Below, piece by piece: positions 50,636-58,992 of a stretch of 58,992 nucleotides of DNA. Position 1 is the first letter of the stretch, and the number at the start of each line of letters is the position of its first letter. The DNA is taken from positions 1 to 58,992 of the forward strand of contig JBNKHG010000050.1 in the NCBI GenBank assembly GCA_050290225.1, written 5' to 3'. Position numbers and translations under genes: made by a program. Under the pieces are notes generated by a model that was not told where the DNA came from, did no database searches, and worked only from the letters and a program-made list of their open reading frames with translations. The DNA is from JBNKHG01 sp050290225 (GTDB lineage Bacteria; Pseudomonadota; Gammaproteobacteria; Pseudomonadales; Cellvibrionaceae).

Positions 50636-52696
50636 TCAAACAACCATCGCCAACCGCGTCCCCTGATCAATCGCCCGCTTGGCATCCAGCTCCGTCGCCA
50701 CATCGGCCCCACCAATCAGGTGGTAGGGTTTGGCCAGTCCGCCTGTCAATTCCCGGCGGGGTTCCTGGCCGGCGCAGATAATAACGTTATCCACCGCCAG
50801 GGTGAGAGGTTGGCCGTGGGACAGCAGATGCAGGCCGTCGTCATCGATGCGAAGGTATTCACAGGCATTGAGCATATGAACGCCGTGCTTTTTCAAACCG
50901 GTGCGATGAATCCAGCCGGTGGTTTTACCCAGGGTCTCCCCCACTTTGCCGTGTTTGCGTTGCAGCAGGTAAATCTCCCTAGAGGATTGGGGCAGAGAGG
51001 ATTGGGGCAGAGAGGATTGGGGTAGAGAGGATTCGCTCACTGGGCGCGCTGCCTGCTTGAGGCCGCCCGGGGCCTGGAGGGTCATGTCCACGCCCCAGGC
51101 CTCCATAAACGACGGGATATCCTGCTCAGTGGCGTTGTGTTCATGAATCAGGTATTCCGCTACGTCGAAGCCGATGCCGCCGGCGCCGATGATGGCAACC
51201 TTGCGGCCCACCGGGGCTTTGCCTTTGAGCACATCGAGGTAACCCAGCACTTTGGGATGTTCGACGCCTTCGATGGCTGGCTGACGGGGCACAATACCGG
51301 TGGCCAGGGTGACTTCGTCAAAATCACTGTCGTTTAACATCGCCGGTGTCACTGGGGTATCCAGGCGTAGCTGGACACCGGTCAGTTCCAATCGCCGTTT
51401 GAAGTAACGCAGGGTTTCATGGAATTCACTTTTGCCGGGAATCCGTTTGGCGATATTGAACTGTCCGCCGATCTCGGCATCCCGGTCGAACAGCGTCACA
51501 TCATGGCCCCGCTCCGCCGCCGTCACCGCGAATGCCAACCCCGCCGGCCCGGCGCCCACCACGGCAAGCTTCTTGGGTGTGGTCGTCGGCACCGGATTCA
51601 GTTCGGTCTCGTGGCAGGCACGGGGGTTCACCAGACAACTGGTCAGACCACCGACAAAAATATGATCCAGGCAGGCCTGGTTACAACCAATACAGGTATT
51701 AATCTCGTCCGTGCGCCCGCTTGCGGCCTTGTTGACGAACTCCGGGTCCGCCAGAAACGGCCGCGCCATGGACACCATATCCGCATCACCCCGGGCCAGC
51801 ACGGCTTCCGCCACCTCGGGCATATTGATGCGGTTGGAGGTAATTACCGGGATCGACAATGCCTGTTTGACCTTGGCCGTCACCCAGGTAAACGCCGCCC
51901 GGGGCACTTTGGTAGCAATGGTGGGTACCCGCGCCTCATGCCAGCCGATACCGGTGTTGATCAGAGTCGCCCCGGCTTTCTCGATGGCCTGGCCAAGCTG
52001 CACCACTTCGTCATAGGTACTGCCCTCTTCCACCAGGTCCAGCATGGACAGGCGATAGATCAGGATAAAGTTGGCGCCAACCCGCTCCCGGGTGCGGCGC
52101 ACCACCTCGATGGCCACCCGCATGCGGTTCTCGTAGCTGCCACCCCATTCATCGGTACGCTGGTTGGTGCGCTTCACCAAAAACTGATTGATGAAATAGC
52201 CCTCCGAACCCATAATCTCGACACCGTCGTAACCCGCCTTTTGCGCCATTTCGGCGGCAAAGACGATGTCTTCGATATGCCGGTCGATCTCCCCCGGCGT
52301 CAGCTCATGGGGCACAAAGGACGAGATCGGCGCCTGAATGGCCGAGGGCGCCACGCACCGCTCTGTGTGGGCGTAGCGGCCCGTGTGCAGAATCTGCATG
52401 CAGATCTTGCCATCCGCCTCGTGAACGGCTGACGTGACCTTGCGATGATCCGCCACATCCGCCTCGGTGCGCAGGTATTTCACATCAACCGCGCTTTCCT
52501 CGTTGGGGAAAATACCGCCGGTGACGATCAGGCCCACACCACCCCGGGCACGCTCCGCATAAAACGCCGCCATCCGCTCGAAGCCGTTGGGCATCTCCTC
52601 CAGGCCCGTGTGCATGGAGCCCATCAGTATGCGGTTTTTCAGTTGGGTAAAGCCCAGGTCCAGCGGGGCTAATAGATGGGGGTACAAATCAGGCAT
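50636..52696 (-). CDS. fadH: NADPH-dependent 2,4-dienoyl-CoA reductase
   Basis: 686 residues. Residues ~1-340 are the FMN TIM barrel of the Old Yellow Enzyme family (KNRILMGSMHTGLEE, EIMGSEGYFINQF); CIGCNQACLDH with a further Cys (TSCLVNPRAC) is the 4Fe-4S site; then come the FAD/NADPH domains (VVGAGPAGLAFAV, AIIGAGGIGFDVAEYL). It reduces 2,4-dienoyl-CoA esters from unsaturated fatty acids. An insert near residue 555-572 is made of LPQSS repeats encoded by a 15-bp tandem repeat. It is 60 bases downstream of an acyl-CoA dehydrogenase gene and its first 236 bases are duplicated at 56557. Confidence 0.94.
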   Translation of the reverse strand: MPDLYPHLLAPLDLGFTQLKNRILMGSMHTGLEEMPNGFERMAAFYAERARGGVGLIVTGGIFPNEESAVDVKYLRTEADVADHRKVTSAVHEADGKICMQILHTGRYAHTERCVAPSAIQAPISSFVPHELTPGEIDRHIEDIVFAAEMAQKAGYDGVEIMGSEGYFINQFLVKRTNQRTDEWGGSYENRMRVAIEVVRRTRERVGANFILIYRLSMLDLVEEGSTYDEVVQLGQAIEKAGATLINTGIGWHEARVPTIATKVPRAAFTWVTAKVKQALSIPVITSNRINMPEVAEAVLARGDADMVSMARPFLADPEFVNKAASGRTDEINTCIGCNQACLDHIFVGGLTSCLVNPRACHETELNPVPTTTPKKLAVVGAGPAGLAFAVTAAERGHDVTLFDRDAEIGGQFNIAKRIPGKSEFHETLRYFKRRLELTGVQLRLDTPVTPAMLNDSDFDEVTLATGIVPRQPAIEGVEHPKVLGYLDVLKGKAPVGRKVAIIGAGGIGFDVAEYLIHEHNATEQDIPSFMEAWGVDMTLQAPGGLKQAARPVSESSLPQSSLPQSSLPQSSREIYLLQRKHGKVGETLGKTTGWIHRTGLKKHGVHMLNACEYLRIDDDGLHLLSHGQPLTLAVDNVIICAGQEPRRELTGGLAKPYHLIGGADVATELDAKRAIDQGTRLAMVV
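50981..51034. repeat. In-frame 15-bp tandem repeat inside fadH
   Basis: Three units of gattggggyagagag (50986-51030) with partial flanking copies encode SSLPQ on the minus strand. The insertion lies in a loop of the nucleotide-binding domain; because it is a multiple of three, copy-number change would keep the frame. Confidence 0.88.
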
Positions 52697-52756
52697 CTGG
52701 TCAACACTCCTATAACAACTAATATTCCACCATTTACGATGTAAATAAACTGTGGG

Positions 52757-54553
52757 TTAAAACGCAAAGCGCCCTTCACCCAGCGCCATCAAATTACCCG
52801 CTCCGGACGTTATTGTCTGCACGATGGATGCTGTACGCGGTAAAATCCGCTCAAAATAAAATCTCGCCGTATGAAGTTTGGCCTCATAAAAATCTGCATC
52901 ATCAATTCCTTGAGCGAGCTTTGCCTGCGACGCCGCGGCGGCCAGAGCCCAAAAATACCCCAAGGTTACATAACCGGAATACATCAGATAATCGACGGAA
53001 GCGGCGCCAATTTCGTCCGGGTTATGCTCTGCAGCGGCGCCGATGTACGCGGTCAATTCGTGCCACTTCCGAATATGTTCCGCCAGTGGCCCAATGAATT
53101 GCACCATCGTCTCATGTCCCGCTTGAGACCGACAGAATTCCTCAACAATATCCGTAAATCGATGTAGTTGATCGCCTTTTGTCTTCAAAACCTTTCTTGC
53201 CAGCAGGTCCAGCCCCTGTATCCCGGTAGTGCCCTCGTACAGCATGGAAATGCGGCAGTCGCGCACGTTCTGTTCCATGCCCCATTCCTGAATAAAGCCG
53301 TGGCCGCCAAAACACTGTAAACCCAGATTAGCGGATTCGAATCCCACTTCCGTAAGGAATCCCTTGGCAATGGGTGTCAGTAGGCTGAGTAATTCATCAG
53401 CAGCTGCGGCATCTTGTTCGTTGCCGTTGGCAAAGGTATCCACCAGTTTGGCGGCGTAGTAAATCAACAGACGCCCGCCTTCGGCAAAGGCCTTTTGTGT
53501 GAGTAGCATGCGACGCACGTCGGGATGAACGATAATCGGATCGGCCGCGCCTTGGGGGTTTTGGGGGCCTGAGAGTGCGCGCATCTGAAGGCGCTCGCGA
53601 GCGTAGTCAAGGGACTTCTGAAATCCAACTTCGGCGTGTACGACGCCCTGCGTCGCCGCACCAAGACGGGCGCCATTCATAAAGGTGAACATGCAGTTCA
53701 GGCCACGATTGGGCGGACCGATCAAAAAGCCCTTGGCCTGATCAAAATTCAGCACACAAGTGGCGTTGCCGTGGATACCCATTTTGTGCTCAATAGATCC
53801 GCAATTGACACCGTTGCGTTCGCCAACGCCGCCATCCTCACCTGGGAGAAATTTGGGAACAATAAACAGGGAGATGCCTTTGGTACCAGCCGGTGCATCG
53901 GGCAGGCGCGCCAAAACGATATGCACGATATTTTCGGCCATATCGTGATTGCCGGCGGAGATAAAGATCTTGGTCCCGGAAATACGGTACGAACCGTCAT
54001 CGTTCGGCTCGGCCCTGGTGCGCAAAATCCCCAGGTCACTGCCGCAGTGAGGTTCAGTAAGGCACATGGTGCCGGTCCACTCGCCTTTAATCAGTTTGCT
54101 CAAAAAGGTCTGTTTTTGCTCTTGGCTGCCGTGTGCGGTGATCGTCTCCACTGCGCCATTCGAAAGGCCTGGATACATGCTCCAGGCCCAGTTGGCGGAA
54201 CCCACGGCCTCCGACAGCACGATACCCAATGAGGCAGGCAGTCCCTGGCCACCGTATTCGCCGCTGTGCGTCATAGAGGGCCAGCCGGCCTCAACATACT
54301 GCTGGTAGGCCTCTTTGAATCCCGTTGGGGTTGTGACTTCTCCGTCGTTCCACCGGCAACCCTCCCGATCGCCCACCCGGTTCAGCGGCGCCAGCACACC
54401 CTCGCAAAACCTGGCGTTTTCTTCGAGGATGGCTTGAACGACATCCGGTGTGGCATCGCTGCAATTTGGGGTATTTCGGTAGTGTTTCTCATAATCCAAA
54501 ACATCGTAAAGCGCGAAATGCATATCGCGCAGAGGTACTTTGTATTCGTTCAT
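52757..54553 (-). CDS. Acyl-CoA dehydrogenase (~600-residue type)
   Basis: 598 residues of the large bacterial acyl-CoA dehydrogenase type with an extra C-terminal helical domain (PF12806-like). CLTEPHCGSDLG and GTKIFISAGNHDM bind FAD and substrate, and MYEGTTGIQGLDLLARKVL contains the catalytic-type glutamate and family signature. It oxidises a fatty acyl-CoA to the trans-2-enoyl-CoA. It lies upstream of fadH and downstream of an AraC regulator on the same strand. It is a paralogue of the enzyme at 56794; chain-length preference cannot be told. Confidence 0.92.
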   Translation of the reverse strand: MNEYKVPLRDMHFALYDVLDYEKHYRNTPNCSDATPDVVQAILEENARFCEGVLAPLNRVGDREGCRWNDGEVTTPTGFKEAYQQYVEAGWPSMTHSGEYGGQGLPASLGIVLSEAVGSANWAWSMYPGLSNGAVETITAHGSQEQKQTFLSKLIKGEWTGTMCLTEPHCGSDLGILRTRAEPNDDGSYRISGTKIFISAGNHDMAENIVHIVLARLPDAPAGTKGISLFIVPKFLPGEDGGVGERNGVNCGSIEHKMGIHGNATCVLNFDQAKGFLIGPPNRGLNCMFTFMNGARLGAATQGVVHAEVGFQKSLDYARERLQMRALSGPQNPQGAADPIIVHPDVRRMLLTQKAFAEGGRLLIYYAAKLVDTFANGNEQDAAAADELLSLLTPIAKGFLTEVGFESANLGLQCFGGHGFIQEWGMEQNVRDCRISMLYEGTTGIQGLDLLARKVLKTKGDQLHRFTDIVEEFCRSQAGHETMVQFIGPLAEHIRKWHELTAYIGAAAEHNPDEIGAASVDYLMYSGYVTLGYFWALAAAASQAKLAQGIDDADFYEAKLHTARFYFERILPRTASIVQTITSGAGNLMALGEGRFAF

Positions 54554-54668
54554 CCGACTGGATCCTTAGACTTGGCAGTTAAACGGATGAAGGTTCCATG
54601 ATTCCGGTTTTGGCCACAATAGCCAAACCGATCAAGTTAAGTGGCAAAATGGGGCTTTGAGAAAGGGG

Positions 54669-55736
54669 TTACAAACCCAGGGTTTTCCGGTACTCACCCG
54701 GGGTGATGCCGGTCCACTTTTTAAAGGCGCGGAAAAAAGTGCTGCTCTCATCGAACCCAAGGCGTTCGGCAATCAGGCTGTTGGTAAAATCCGGACAACT
54801 TAAGTATTGAAAGGCCGCCTCCATGCGACATTCGTCTTTTATTTTTTGAAAGGAGGTATCCTCGTATTGAAGTTTGCGGCGCAATGTTGTTACCGACAGG
54901 TTTAAACGGGACGCCACCTCCCCGGCGCCCGGCATGCTGCCGCTGACGTCTCTGGCCAGTATCGCCCGCACTTTTGTTTTTACCAAGTGCTTTTCGTTGT
55001 CGTTGATAACCAGGTGATAGGGTGCGGTACGAAGAAAGTCCATCAGGGTTTCCTGGTTTTGTACCACGGGATAGTCGAGGTATTTTGATGGAAACTCGAT
55101 ACCATTGATATTTTGATTGAACAGCAAATTTGTGGAAAACGGTTCCGCCAGCGACTGAAATCTTTGCGGGCGATCAAAGGTGAATTTCATGGTGTCGAGT
55201 GGGATTTTATGCGAGATCAACCAGCCGTTCATGCGATGCCAAACAGCGAGTGATGTGCGAATCTTATGTGGGCTAGTCATTGACTGTAAGGCGGAAAATT
55301 CATCTTGCGGCAAGTTTTTTATCGGCGCCATAAACATCCGGGCGGTTGCACCGTCCACCTCCAGCCGGGACCGAACCAGCGTGCCACGGCATATTTCGGA
55401 GAATTCACCCGAACGAACAATCGCCTGCCGTAAATCGGCGCAGTGCAACAACGTTAAACACAAGATACGAAACGAACCAGGGCGCACCTTGCCGCCACTG
55501 AACATTCCAAGACTTTCGTCCTGTAAAACCTGCATCAGCCGCTGATACAGCTTGGCATATTTGACGGCGGAAAAATGCGAGCTGCTCTCAATTTCCGAAC
55601 GCTCAATACCTAACTCCTGAAACGATGGTTCCAGAAACAGCGGCTCAACATCGCACCCCTGTTGCTCCGCTGTCTGCAATAACAGTTTTGCGTAAGAGGT
55701 CGGGATATTGTTGGGAATGATTTTGTCTGTTGTCAT
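54669..55736 (-). CDS. AraC-family regulator with Arabinose_bd-like N-domain
   Basis: 355 residues. The N-terminal ~230 residues match the 'arabinose-binding domain of AraC transcription regulator' group (PF12625; SHFSAVKYAKLYQRLMQVLQ, LTLLHCADLRQAI). The C-terminal AraC/XylS DNA-binding domain has SRLNLSVTTLRRKLQYEDTS and ERLGFDESSTFFRAFKKWTG, ending TPGEYRK. Homologues near beta-oxidation genes often sense fatty acids or their CoA esters. It is co-oriented with, and 115 bases upstream of, an acyl-CoA dehydrogenase gene that it may control. Confidence 0.9.
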   Translation of the reverse strand: MTTDKIIPNNIPTSYAKLLLQTAEQQGCDVEPLFLEPSFQELGIERSEIESSSHFSAVKYAKLYQRLMQVLQDESLGMFSGGKVRPGSFRILCLTLLHCADLRQAIVRSGEFSEICRGTLVRSRLEVDGATARMFMAPIKNLPQDEFSALQSMTSPHKIRTSLAVWHRMNGWLISHKIPLDTMKFTFDRPQRFQSLAEPFSTNLLFNQNINGIEFPSKYLDYPVVQNQETLMDFLRTAPYHLVINDNEKHLVKTKVRAILARDVSGSMPGAGEVASRLNLSVTTLRRKLQYEDTSFQKIKDECRMEAAFQYLSCPDFTNSLIAERLGFDESSTFFRAFKKWTGITPGEYRKTLGL

Positions 55737-55755
55737 GGATCGTTTTGAAATCGCA

Positions 55756-55956
55756 TCAAAGTTCTCTGACCACTTTACTGATGACTTTTTGAAAAAAACT
55801 TAGCGTAATACCGAACTTTTTGTAGAAGCCTTGCAATGCCACGCCACAGGCCCGGGCACCGACAAACTCCGCCTCGAACTGCTCGCGGGAGACCGTAAAA
55901 GTATCGGTCAGGTCAGCAGGCAACCTGGTGACGCTGGTCGCAATCCGTGAAGTCAT
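55756..55956 (-). CDS. Hypothetical small protein
   Basis: 66 residues containing FEAEFVGARACGVALQGFYK then KFGITLSFFQKVISKVVREL. It is amphipathic, possibly membrane-associating at the C-terminus. It ends 19 bases before the AraC start. It may be a remnant, as the region to its right is a set of gene fragments. No family is recognised. Confidence 0.4.
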   Translation of the reverse strand: MTSRIATSVTRLPADLTDTFTVSREQFEAEFVGARACGVALQGFYKKFGITLSFFQKVISKVVREL

Positions 55957-56170
55957 AGGCTACGGCCTGATATCAGTATACGTTCCGTTGAGTAACGGTT
56001 TGATTGTGCGCCGGAAGCCTAGACTACGCCATAGCATTTTCAGCCTCAACAACCAGCATCACAAGCCAGAATATTCACTGTTTCGACAGTGACTCAAGCA
56101 ACCTCATGGTAACGCGGTGTTTTTCTCAACATTTTATCTGCGTTTCTACACCTCTGAGCGCAATAACCTG

Positions 56171-56317
56171 TTAAGCCTCGGCGAGTATCATTTCCAGAAC
56201 GTCTATAATTTTCGCCCATAGATATTCACCCAGTGATTTGGCCTGCCCGTCGGTACGGATGGAAGCGGCGATGCCCTCACCCAGCACGTCATGCACAAAG
56301 AAGTTCAGCGCTTTGAT
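56171..56317 (-). pseudogene. AtuA-like protein, C-terminal fragment
   Basis: The minus-strand frame reads IKALNFFVHDVLGEGIAASI then RTDGQAKSLGEYLWAKIIDV and stops at TAA 56171. This resembles the C-terminal domain of acyclic-terpene-utilisation AtuA proteins (pattern LNFxxxxxLGxGxxxSxRxDxQxKxLxxxL). Only about 48 codons survive, out of frame with the preceding fragment. Confidence 0.6.
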
Positions 56318-56318
56318 A

Positions 56319-56556
56319 TTAGATTATGCCGTCGCGCACCACAATGCTGGTCGGCCCCTGGAGCGGTCCGCCGACGCCAGCGACGCGTCGCTGAGTAATT
56401 CCCAACGCGCCCGCCTGTGGTGCTATAACCACAATCTGATTGATTCCACTCTCTGCGCCGTAGATATAACCATCCGAATCGATGTCGATTCCGTCGAAAT
56501 AGGAATGACCCAGTGAGTGTTCTACTGCTTTGCCTGCAGTCCCATCTTGTTTGATC
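56319..56556 (-). pseudogene. SMP-30/NHL-type beta-propeller fragment
   Basis: About 78 codons fused in frame behind the duplicated fadH start. HSYFDGIDIDSDGYIYGAES, GVGGPLQGPTSIVVRDG and similar blades look like SMP-30/gluconolactonase or NHL repeats. It has neither its own start nor a complete propeller. Confidence 0.6.
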
Positions 56557-56792
56557 GCCTCGGTGCGCAGGTATTTCACATCAACCGCACTTTCCTCGTT
56601 GGGGAAAATACCGCCGGTGACGATCAAGCCCACACCGCCTCGGGCACGCTCCGCATAAAACGCCGCCATTCGCTCGAAGCCGTTGGGCATCTCCTCCAGG
56701 CCCGTGTGCATCGAGCCCATGAGTACGCGGTTTTTCAGTTGGGTAAAGCCCAGGTCCAGCGGGGCTAATAGATGAGGGTAACAATCAGCCAT
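56557..56792 (-). pseudogene. fadH: Duplicated 5' fragment of fadH
   Basis: 236 bases nearly identical to the first 236 bases of the complete fadH (52461-52696), with about a dozen substitutions; it encodes the same N-terminus with MADCYPHLLAPLDLGFTQLK. It then runs in frame into an unrelated beta-propeller fragment. It starts two bases after the stop of the acyl-CoA dehydrogenase at 56794, which suggests the ancestral order was that dehydrogenase directly followed by fadH. Confidence 0.93.
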
Positions 56793-56793
56793 A

Positions 56794-58599
56794 TCAAAAC
56801 CACTCCGCTTTCATGTCGTAACAGGTGCTATCCAAATCGGTCAGCAGCTTTGCCCAATGGTAGATTTCAGGCAGTTCGAAGCGGTAGAAATAACGCAGCG
56901 CCTGGAGTTTGCCGCGATAGAACGCCTCGTCATCGGCATGGGGCTGATCGGCCAGCGCCCGGGCGGCGACAATGCCCTGTCTCAGCCAGATCCAGGCGAT
57001 GACAATATTGCCGAACAGCTCCAGGTATTTGACGGAGTTGGACAACACCATGTCGATATTGTCGGTGCCCATAGCCGCCAGCAGCCGCTCGGTGGTTTTT
57101 TCCAGCACAGCAACGGCTTCCGCCAGCTCGCCGGCAAAACCAGCGAGGCTGTCTATGCCGCTCGCCTGCTCGATGGTGCTGCTGAATTCTTCCAATATCG
57201 CGCGGTAAGACGCCATATCGTTGATGCGCACCTTGCGGGCCAGCAGGTCCAGGGACTGGATGCCGTAGGTGCCCTCGTGGATGGGGTTCAAGCGGTTGTC
57301 CCGGTAAAACATTTCCACCGGGTGCTCGTTGATATAGCCGTGGCCGCCCATTACCTGGATGGCCAGGCTGTTGGCCCGCGGACCGTATTCCGACGGCCAG
57401 GATTTGATCACCGGGGTGAGGATATCCAGCAGGATGGCCGCCCGCTCCCGCTCTGCCTCGGTCGGCGCGGTGCGGCTGTCGTCATCCAGTTGCGAGCCAT
57501 AGAGACAGAGGGCGTAACCGCCCTCGGCATAGGCTTTCTGCACCAGCAGCATGCGGCGGATGTCCGCGTGCTCGATAATATTCACCGGCGGGGAAAGAGG
57601 GTCTTTATTAGAAGGTAAACGGCCTTGTGGCCGCTCTTTGGCGTAGTCCAGGGAATACTGGTAGCCGGTCAGCGCCAGCACAGAGGCACCTGTACCCACC
57701 ATGATGCGCGCCTCGTTCATCATATGGAACATATAGCGCAGGCCCTGGTTCTCCTCCCCCACCAGGTAGCCGATGGCGCCGTCTTTCTCGCCAAAATTGA
57801 GCGCGGTGGAGGTGTGACCGCGGCCGCCCATTTTATGGAACAGGCCCGCCAGCACCACGTCGTTGCGCTCGCCGATGGAGCCGTCGTCATTAATCAGGAA
57901 CTTGGGCACGATAAACAGGGAAATGCCTTTAACACCTTTCGGCGCGCCCTTGACCCGGGCCAGCACCAGGTGAACGATGTTTTCGTTCATCTCGTGGTCG
58001 CCGCCGGAGATAAAGATCTTGTTACCGGTAATGCGGTAGTTGCCGTCGTCATCTTTGACGGCGGTGGTGGTCAAATCCGCCAGGCCGGATCCGGCGCCCG
58101 GTTCGGTCATGGCCATGGTGCCGGCAAAGCGGCCGGCGCGCATGGGTTCAACCCACTTCCGGATCTGTTCTTCCGTGCCATAGGCGTCGATCAGGTTGGC
58201 GTTGGCGGAGGTCAGCCCCACATAACCGGTGGTATTACTGCCCGCGGCACACAAATAGGCGCTCACCACATTGGCCACCAGGCCGGGCAGTTGCATGCCG
58301 CCCAATTCAAAGTCCGCCGTGGCAGAGGCCAGCCCGGATTCAATAATCGCCTCGTTGGCCGCCTGGATTTCCGGAATCATCCACACTTTCTCGCCGTCGA
58401 ACGTGGGCTGGTTCATATCCACTTTTTGGCGATAGGGCACCAGGAACTTCTCTGCTACGGCCTTGGCGGTATCGATGGCCGCGTTGTAGGTTTCGCGGCC
58501 ATGGTCCGCGTAGCGGGGGCGCCCTGCCAGGGCCTCCGCATCAAACAACTCGTAAAGATAAAACGCCATGTCGCGGTCACTCAACAACGGGGCGGGCAT
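56794..58599 (-). CDS. Acyl-CoA dehydrogenase (~600-residue type), second copy
   Basis: 601 residues, same family as the 52757 gene. AMTEPGAGSGLADL and GNKIFISGGDHEMNENIVHL are the FAD and substrate motifs, IHEGTYGIQSLDLLARKV the catalytic-type Glu region, and an extra helical C-terminal domain follows. The start MPAPLLSDRDMAFYLYELFD is supported by AGGAGG five to ten bases upstream. It catalyses the first step of beta-oxidation. The upstream neighbour beyond a 230-base gap is an acyl-CoA synthetase-like gene on the same strand. Confidence 0.92.
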   Translation of the reverse strand: MPAPLLSDRDMAFYLYELFDAEALAGRPRYADHGRETYNAAIDTAKAVAEKFLVPYRQKVDMNQPTFDGEKVWMIPEIQAANEAIIESGLASATADFELGGMQLPGLVANVVSAYLCAAGSNTTGYVGLTSANANLIDAYGTEEQIRKWVEPMRAGRFAGTMAMTEPGAGSGLADLTTTAVKDDDGNYRITGNKIFISGGDHEMNENIVHLVLARVKGAPKGVKGISLFIVPKFLINDDGSIGERNDVVLAGLFHKMGGRGHTSTALNFGEKDGAIGYLVGEENQGLRYMFHMMNEARIMVGTGASVLALTGYQYSLDYAKERPQGRLPSNKDPLSPPVNIIEHADIRRMLLVQKAYAEGGYALCLYGSQLDDDSRTAPTEAERERAAILLDILTPVIKSWPSEYGPRANSLAIQVMGGHGYINEHPVEMFYRDNRLNPIHEGTYGIQSLDLLARKVRINDMASYRAILEEFSSTIEQASGIDSLAGFAGELAEAVAVLEKTTERLLAAMGTDNIDMVLSNSVKYLELFGNIVIAWIWLRQGIVAARALADQPHADDEAFYRGKLQALRYFYRFELPEIYHWAKLLTDLDSTCYDMKAEWF

Positions 58600-58826
58600 A
58601 GGGCCTCCTTCTATTCGTTACTTCCGGTTTCATTCAGGCGACTATTTTGTGTAAAACCGGCAGCCCGGGCCATGGCAGATAAGGCGGAAAACCTTAGCAA
58701 TTCCCGCCACTGCGAAACATAATTGTCGGAATTAAAAATAGCGAACTGGTCAATTACTCGAATATCGCAACGGAATGCGGCGTGCCGGGGACAGCACAAT
58801 CTCGCCCCGATCCGCACCCGTGCGTT

Positions 58827-58992
58827 CTAACCTGCTACAACAATCTCCGGCAGTTGTTCCCGCAGTTTGTTCTTGGCAATTTTCTCCAAGGTCGAACGCG
58901 GCAATGCGTCGACGACATGAACATCCCGCACGACCTTGAAATCCGCCAGTCGGTTTCGGCAAACGTCGATAATCTTTTGTTTGAGTGCTTCA
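58827..58992 (-). CDS. AMP-dependent acyl-CoA synthetase, C-terminal end (partial)
   Basis: The minus-strand frame entering from the right edge reads KIIDVCRNRLADFKVVRDVH then VVDALPRSTLEKIAKNKLRE and stops at TAG 58827. LPRSTLEKIAKNKLRE carries the conserved C-terminal lysine motif of the ANL adenylate-forming family (PRTxxGKI/K). It would activate a fatty or aromatic acid with ATP and CoA, upstream of the acyl-CoA dehydrogenase. About 54 codons are in the window. Confidence 0.85.
   Translation of the reverse strand, partial: EALKQKIIDVCRNRLADFKVVRDVHVVDALPRSTLEKIAKNKLREQLPEIVVAG

Noticed and set aside
50491..50715. 74-codon minus-strand frame beyond the fadH stop
   Set aside because: It overlaps fadH in another frame and shows no recognisable family.
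56238..56516. Plus-strand frame of 92 codons
   Set aside because: It is antisense to the AtuA-like and beta-propeller fragments, which have recognisable protein patterns.

Overview
The window looks like a chromosomal segment of an aerobic, heterotrophic gammaproteobacterium, most likely a marine one of the Cellvibrionales/Spongiibacteraceae type. This is inferred from gene content (paired ~600-residue acyl-CoA dehydrogenases, FadH, NhaD, protocatechuate 4,5-cleavage genes, class I aldolase) and the moderate GC; no rRNA or other phylogenetic marker is present. No tRNA, rRNA, CRISPR array or replication origin was seen.

Layout. (1) 0.1-8.2 kb: a minus-strand D-amino-acid module: a DUF1445 protein, pxpA-pxpB-pxpC (5-oxoprolinase), a DUF4392 D-glutamate cyclase-like protein, a LysR regulator, D-amino-acid aminotransferase and alanine racemase. 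Together these could route D-Ala and D-Glu through 5-oxoproline to glutamate. (2) 8.4-13.1 kb: class I aldolase, a Kef-type antiporter, a 14-bp tandem repeat array, a secreted cyclase-family protein and a DMT exporter whose 5' end also exists as a relic copy upstream. (3) 13.1-19.7 kb: a full hypABCDEF NiFe-hydrogenase maturation operon with no structural hydrogenase in the window. (4) 20-25 kb: a small secreted protein, a TauD-type dioxygenase, a TolB-N/TPR regulator, and nhaD behind a pseudoknotted leader RNA. (5) 25.5-33.2 kb: a decayed folD, a GntR regulator, three palindromic operator-like sites, then aldehyde dehydrogenase, LigM-like demethylase, LigA, LigB, a small ORF, a MetF-like reductase and an NTF2-fold protein. 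This fits a vanillin/vanillate to protocatechuate to ring-cleavage route with folate-bound methyl recycling.

(6) 33.3-40.6 kb: gene debris (chimeric SDR/AraC fragments) and then a compact seven-gene minus-strand operon: ThDP carboligase, citrate-synthase-like protein, methyltransferase, acyl carrier protein, FabH-like ketosynthase, ketoreductase and a second citrate-synthase-like protein. Both citrate-synthase-like proteins appear to lack different canonical catalytic residues. I do not recognise this set as a described pathway. Twin palindromes lie upstream.

(7) 41.3-50.6 kb: a mobile island. Its left side has a frameshifted alpA and an IS3-family transposase relic. Its cargo is a minus-strand defence block: AbiEi/AbiEii, then a tight three-gene unit sce7726-like, sce7725-like and zinc-ribbon/HEPN-RES proteins. 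Its right side has a tyrosine recombinase with an accessory ORF and more transposon debris. The three-gene unit is the best candidate here for an undescribed defence or toxin system.

(8) 50.6-59.0 kb: beta-oxidation genes: fadH with an in-frame 15-bp minisatellite, two acyl-CoA dehydrogenases, an AraC regulator, a block of three gene fragments including a 236-bp duplicate of the fadH 5' end, and the 3' end of an acyl-CoA synthetase running off the window.
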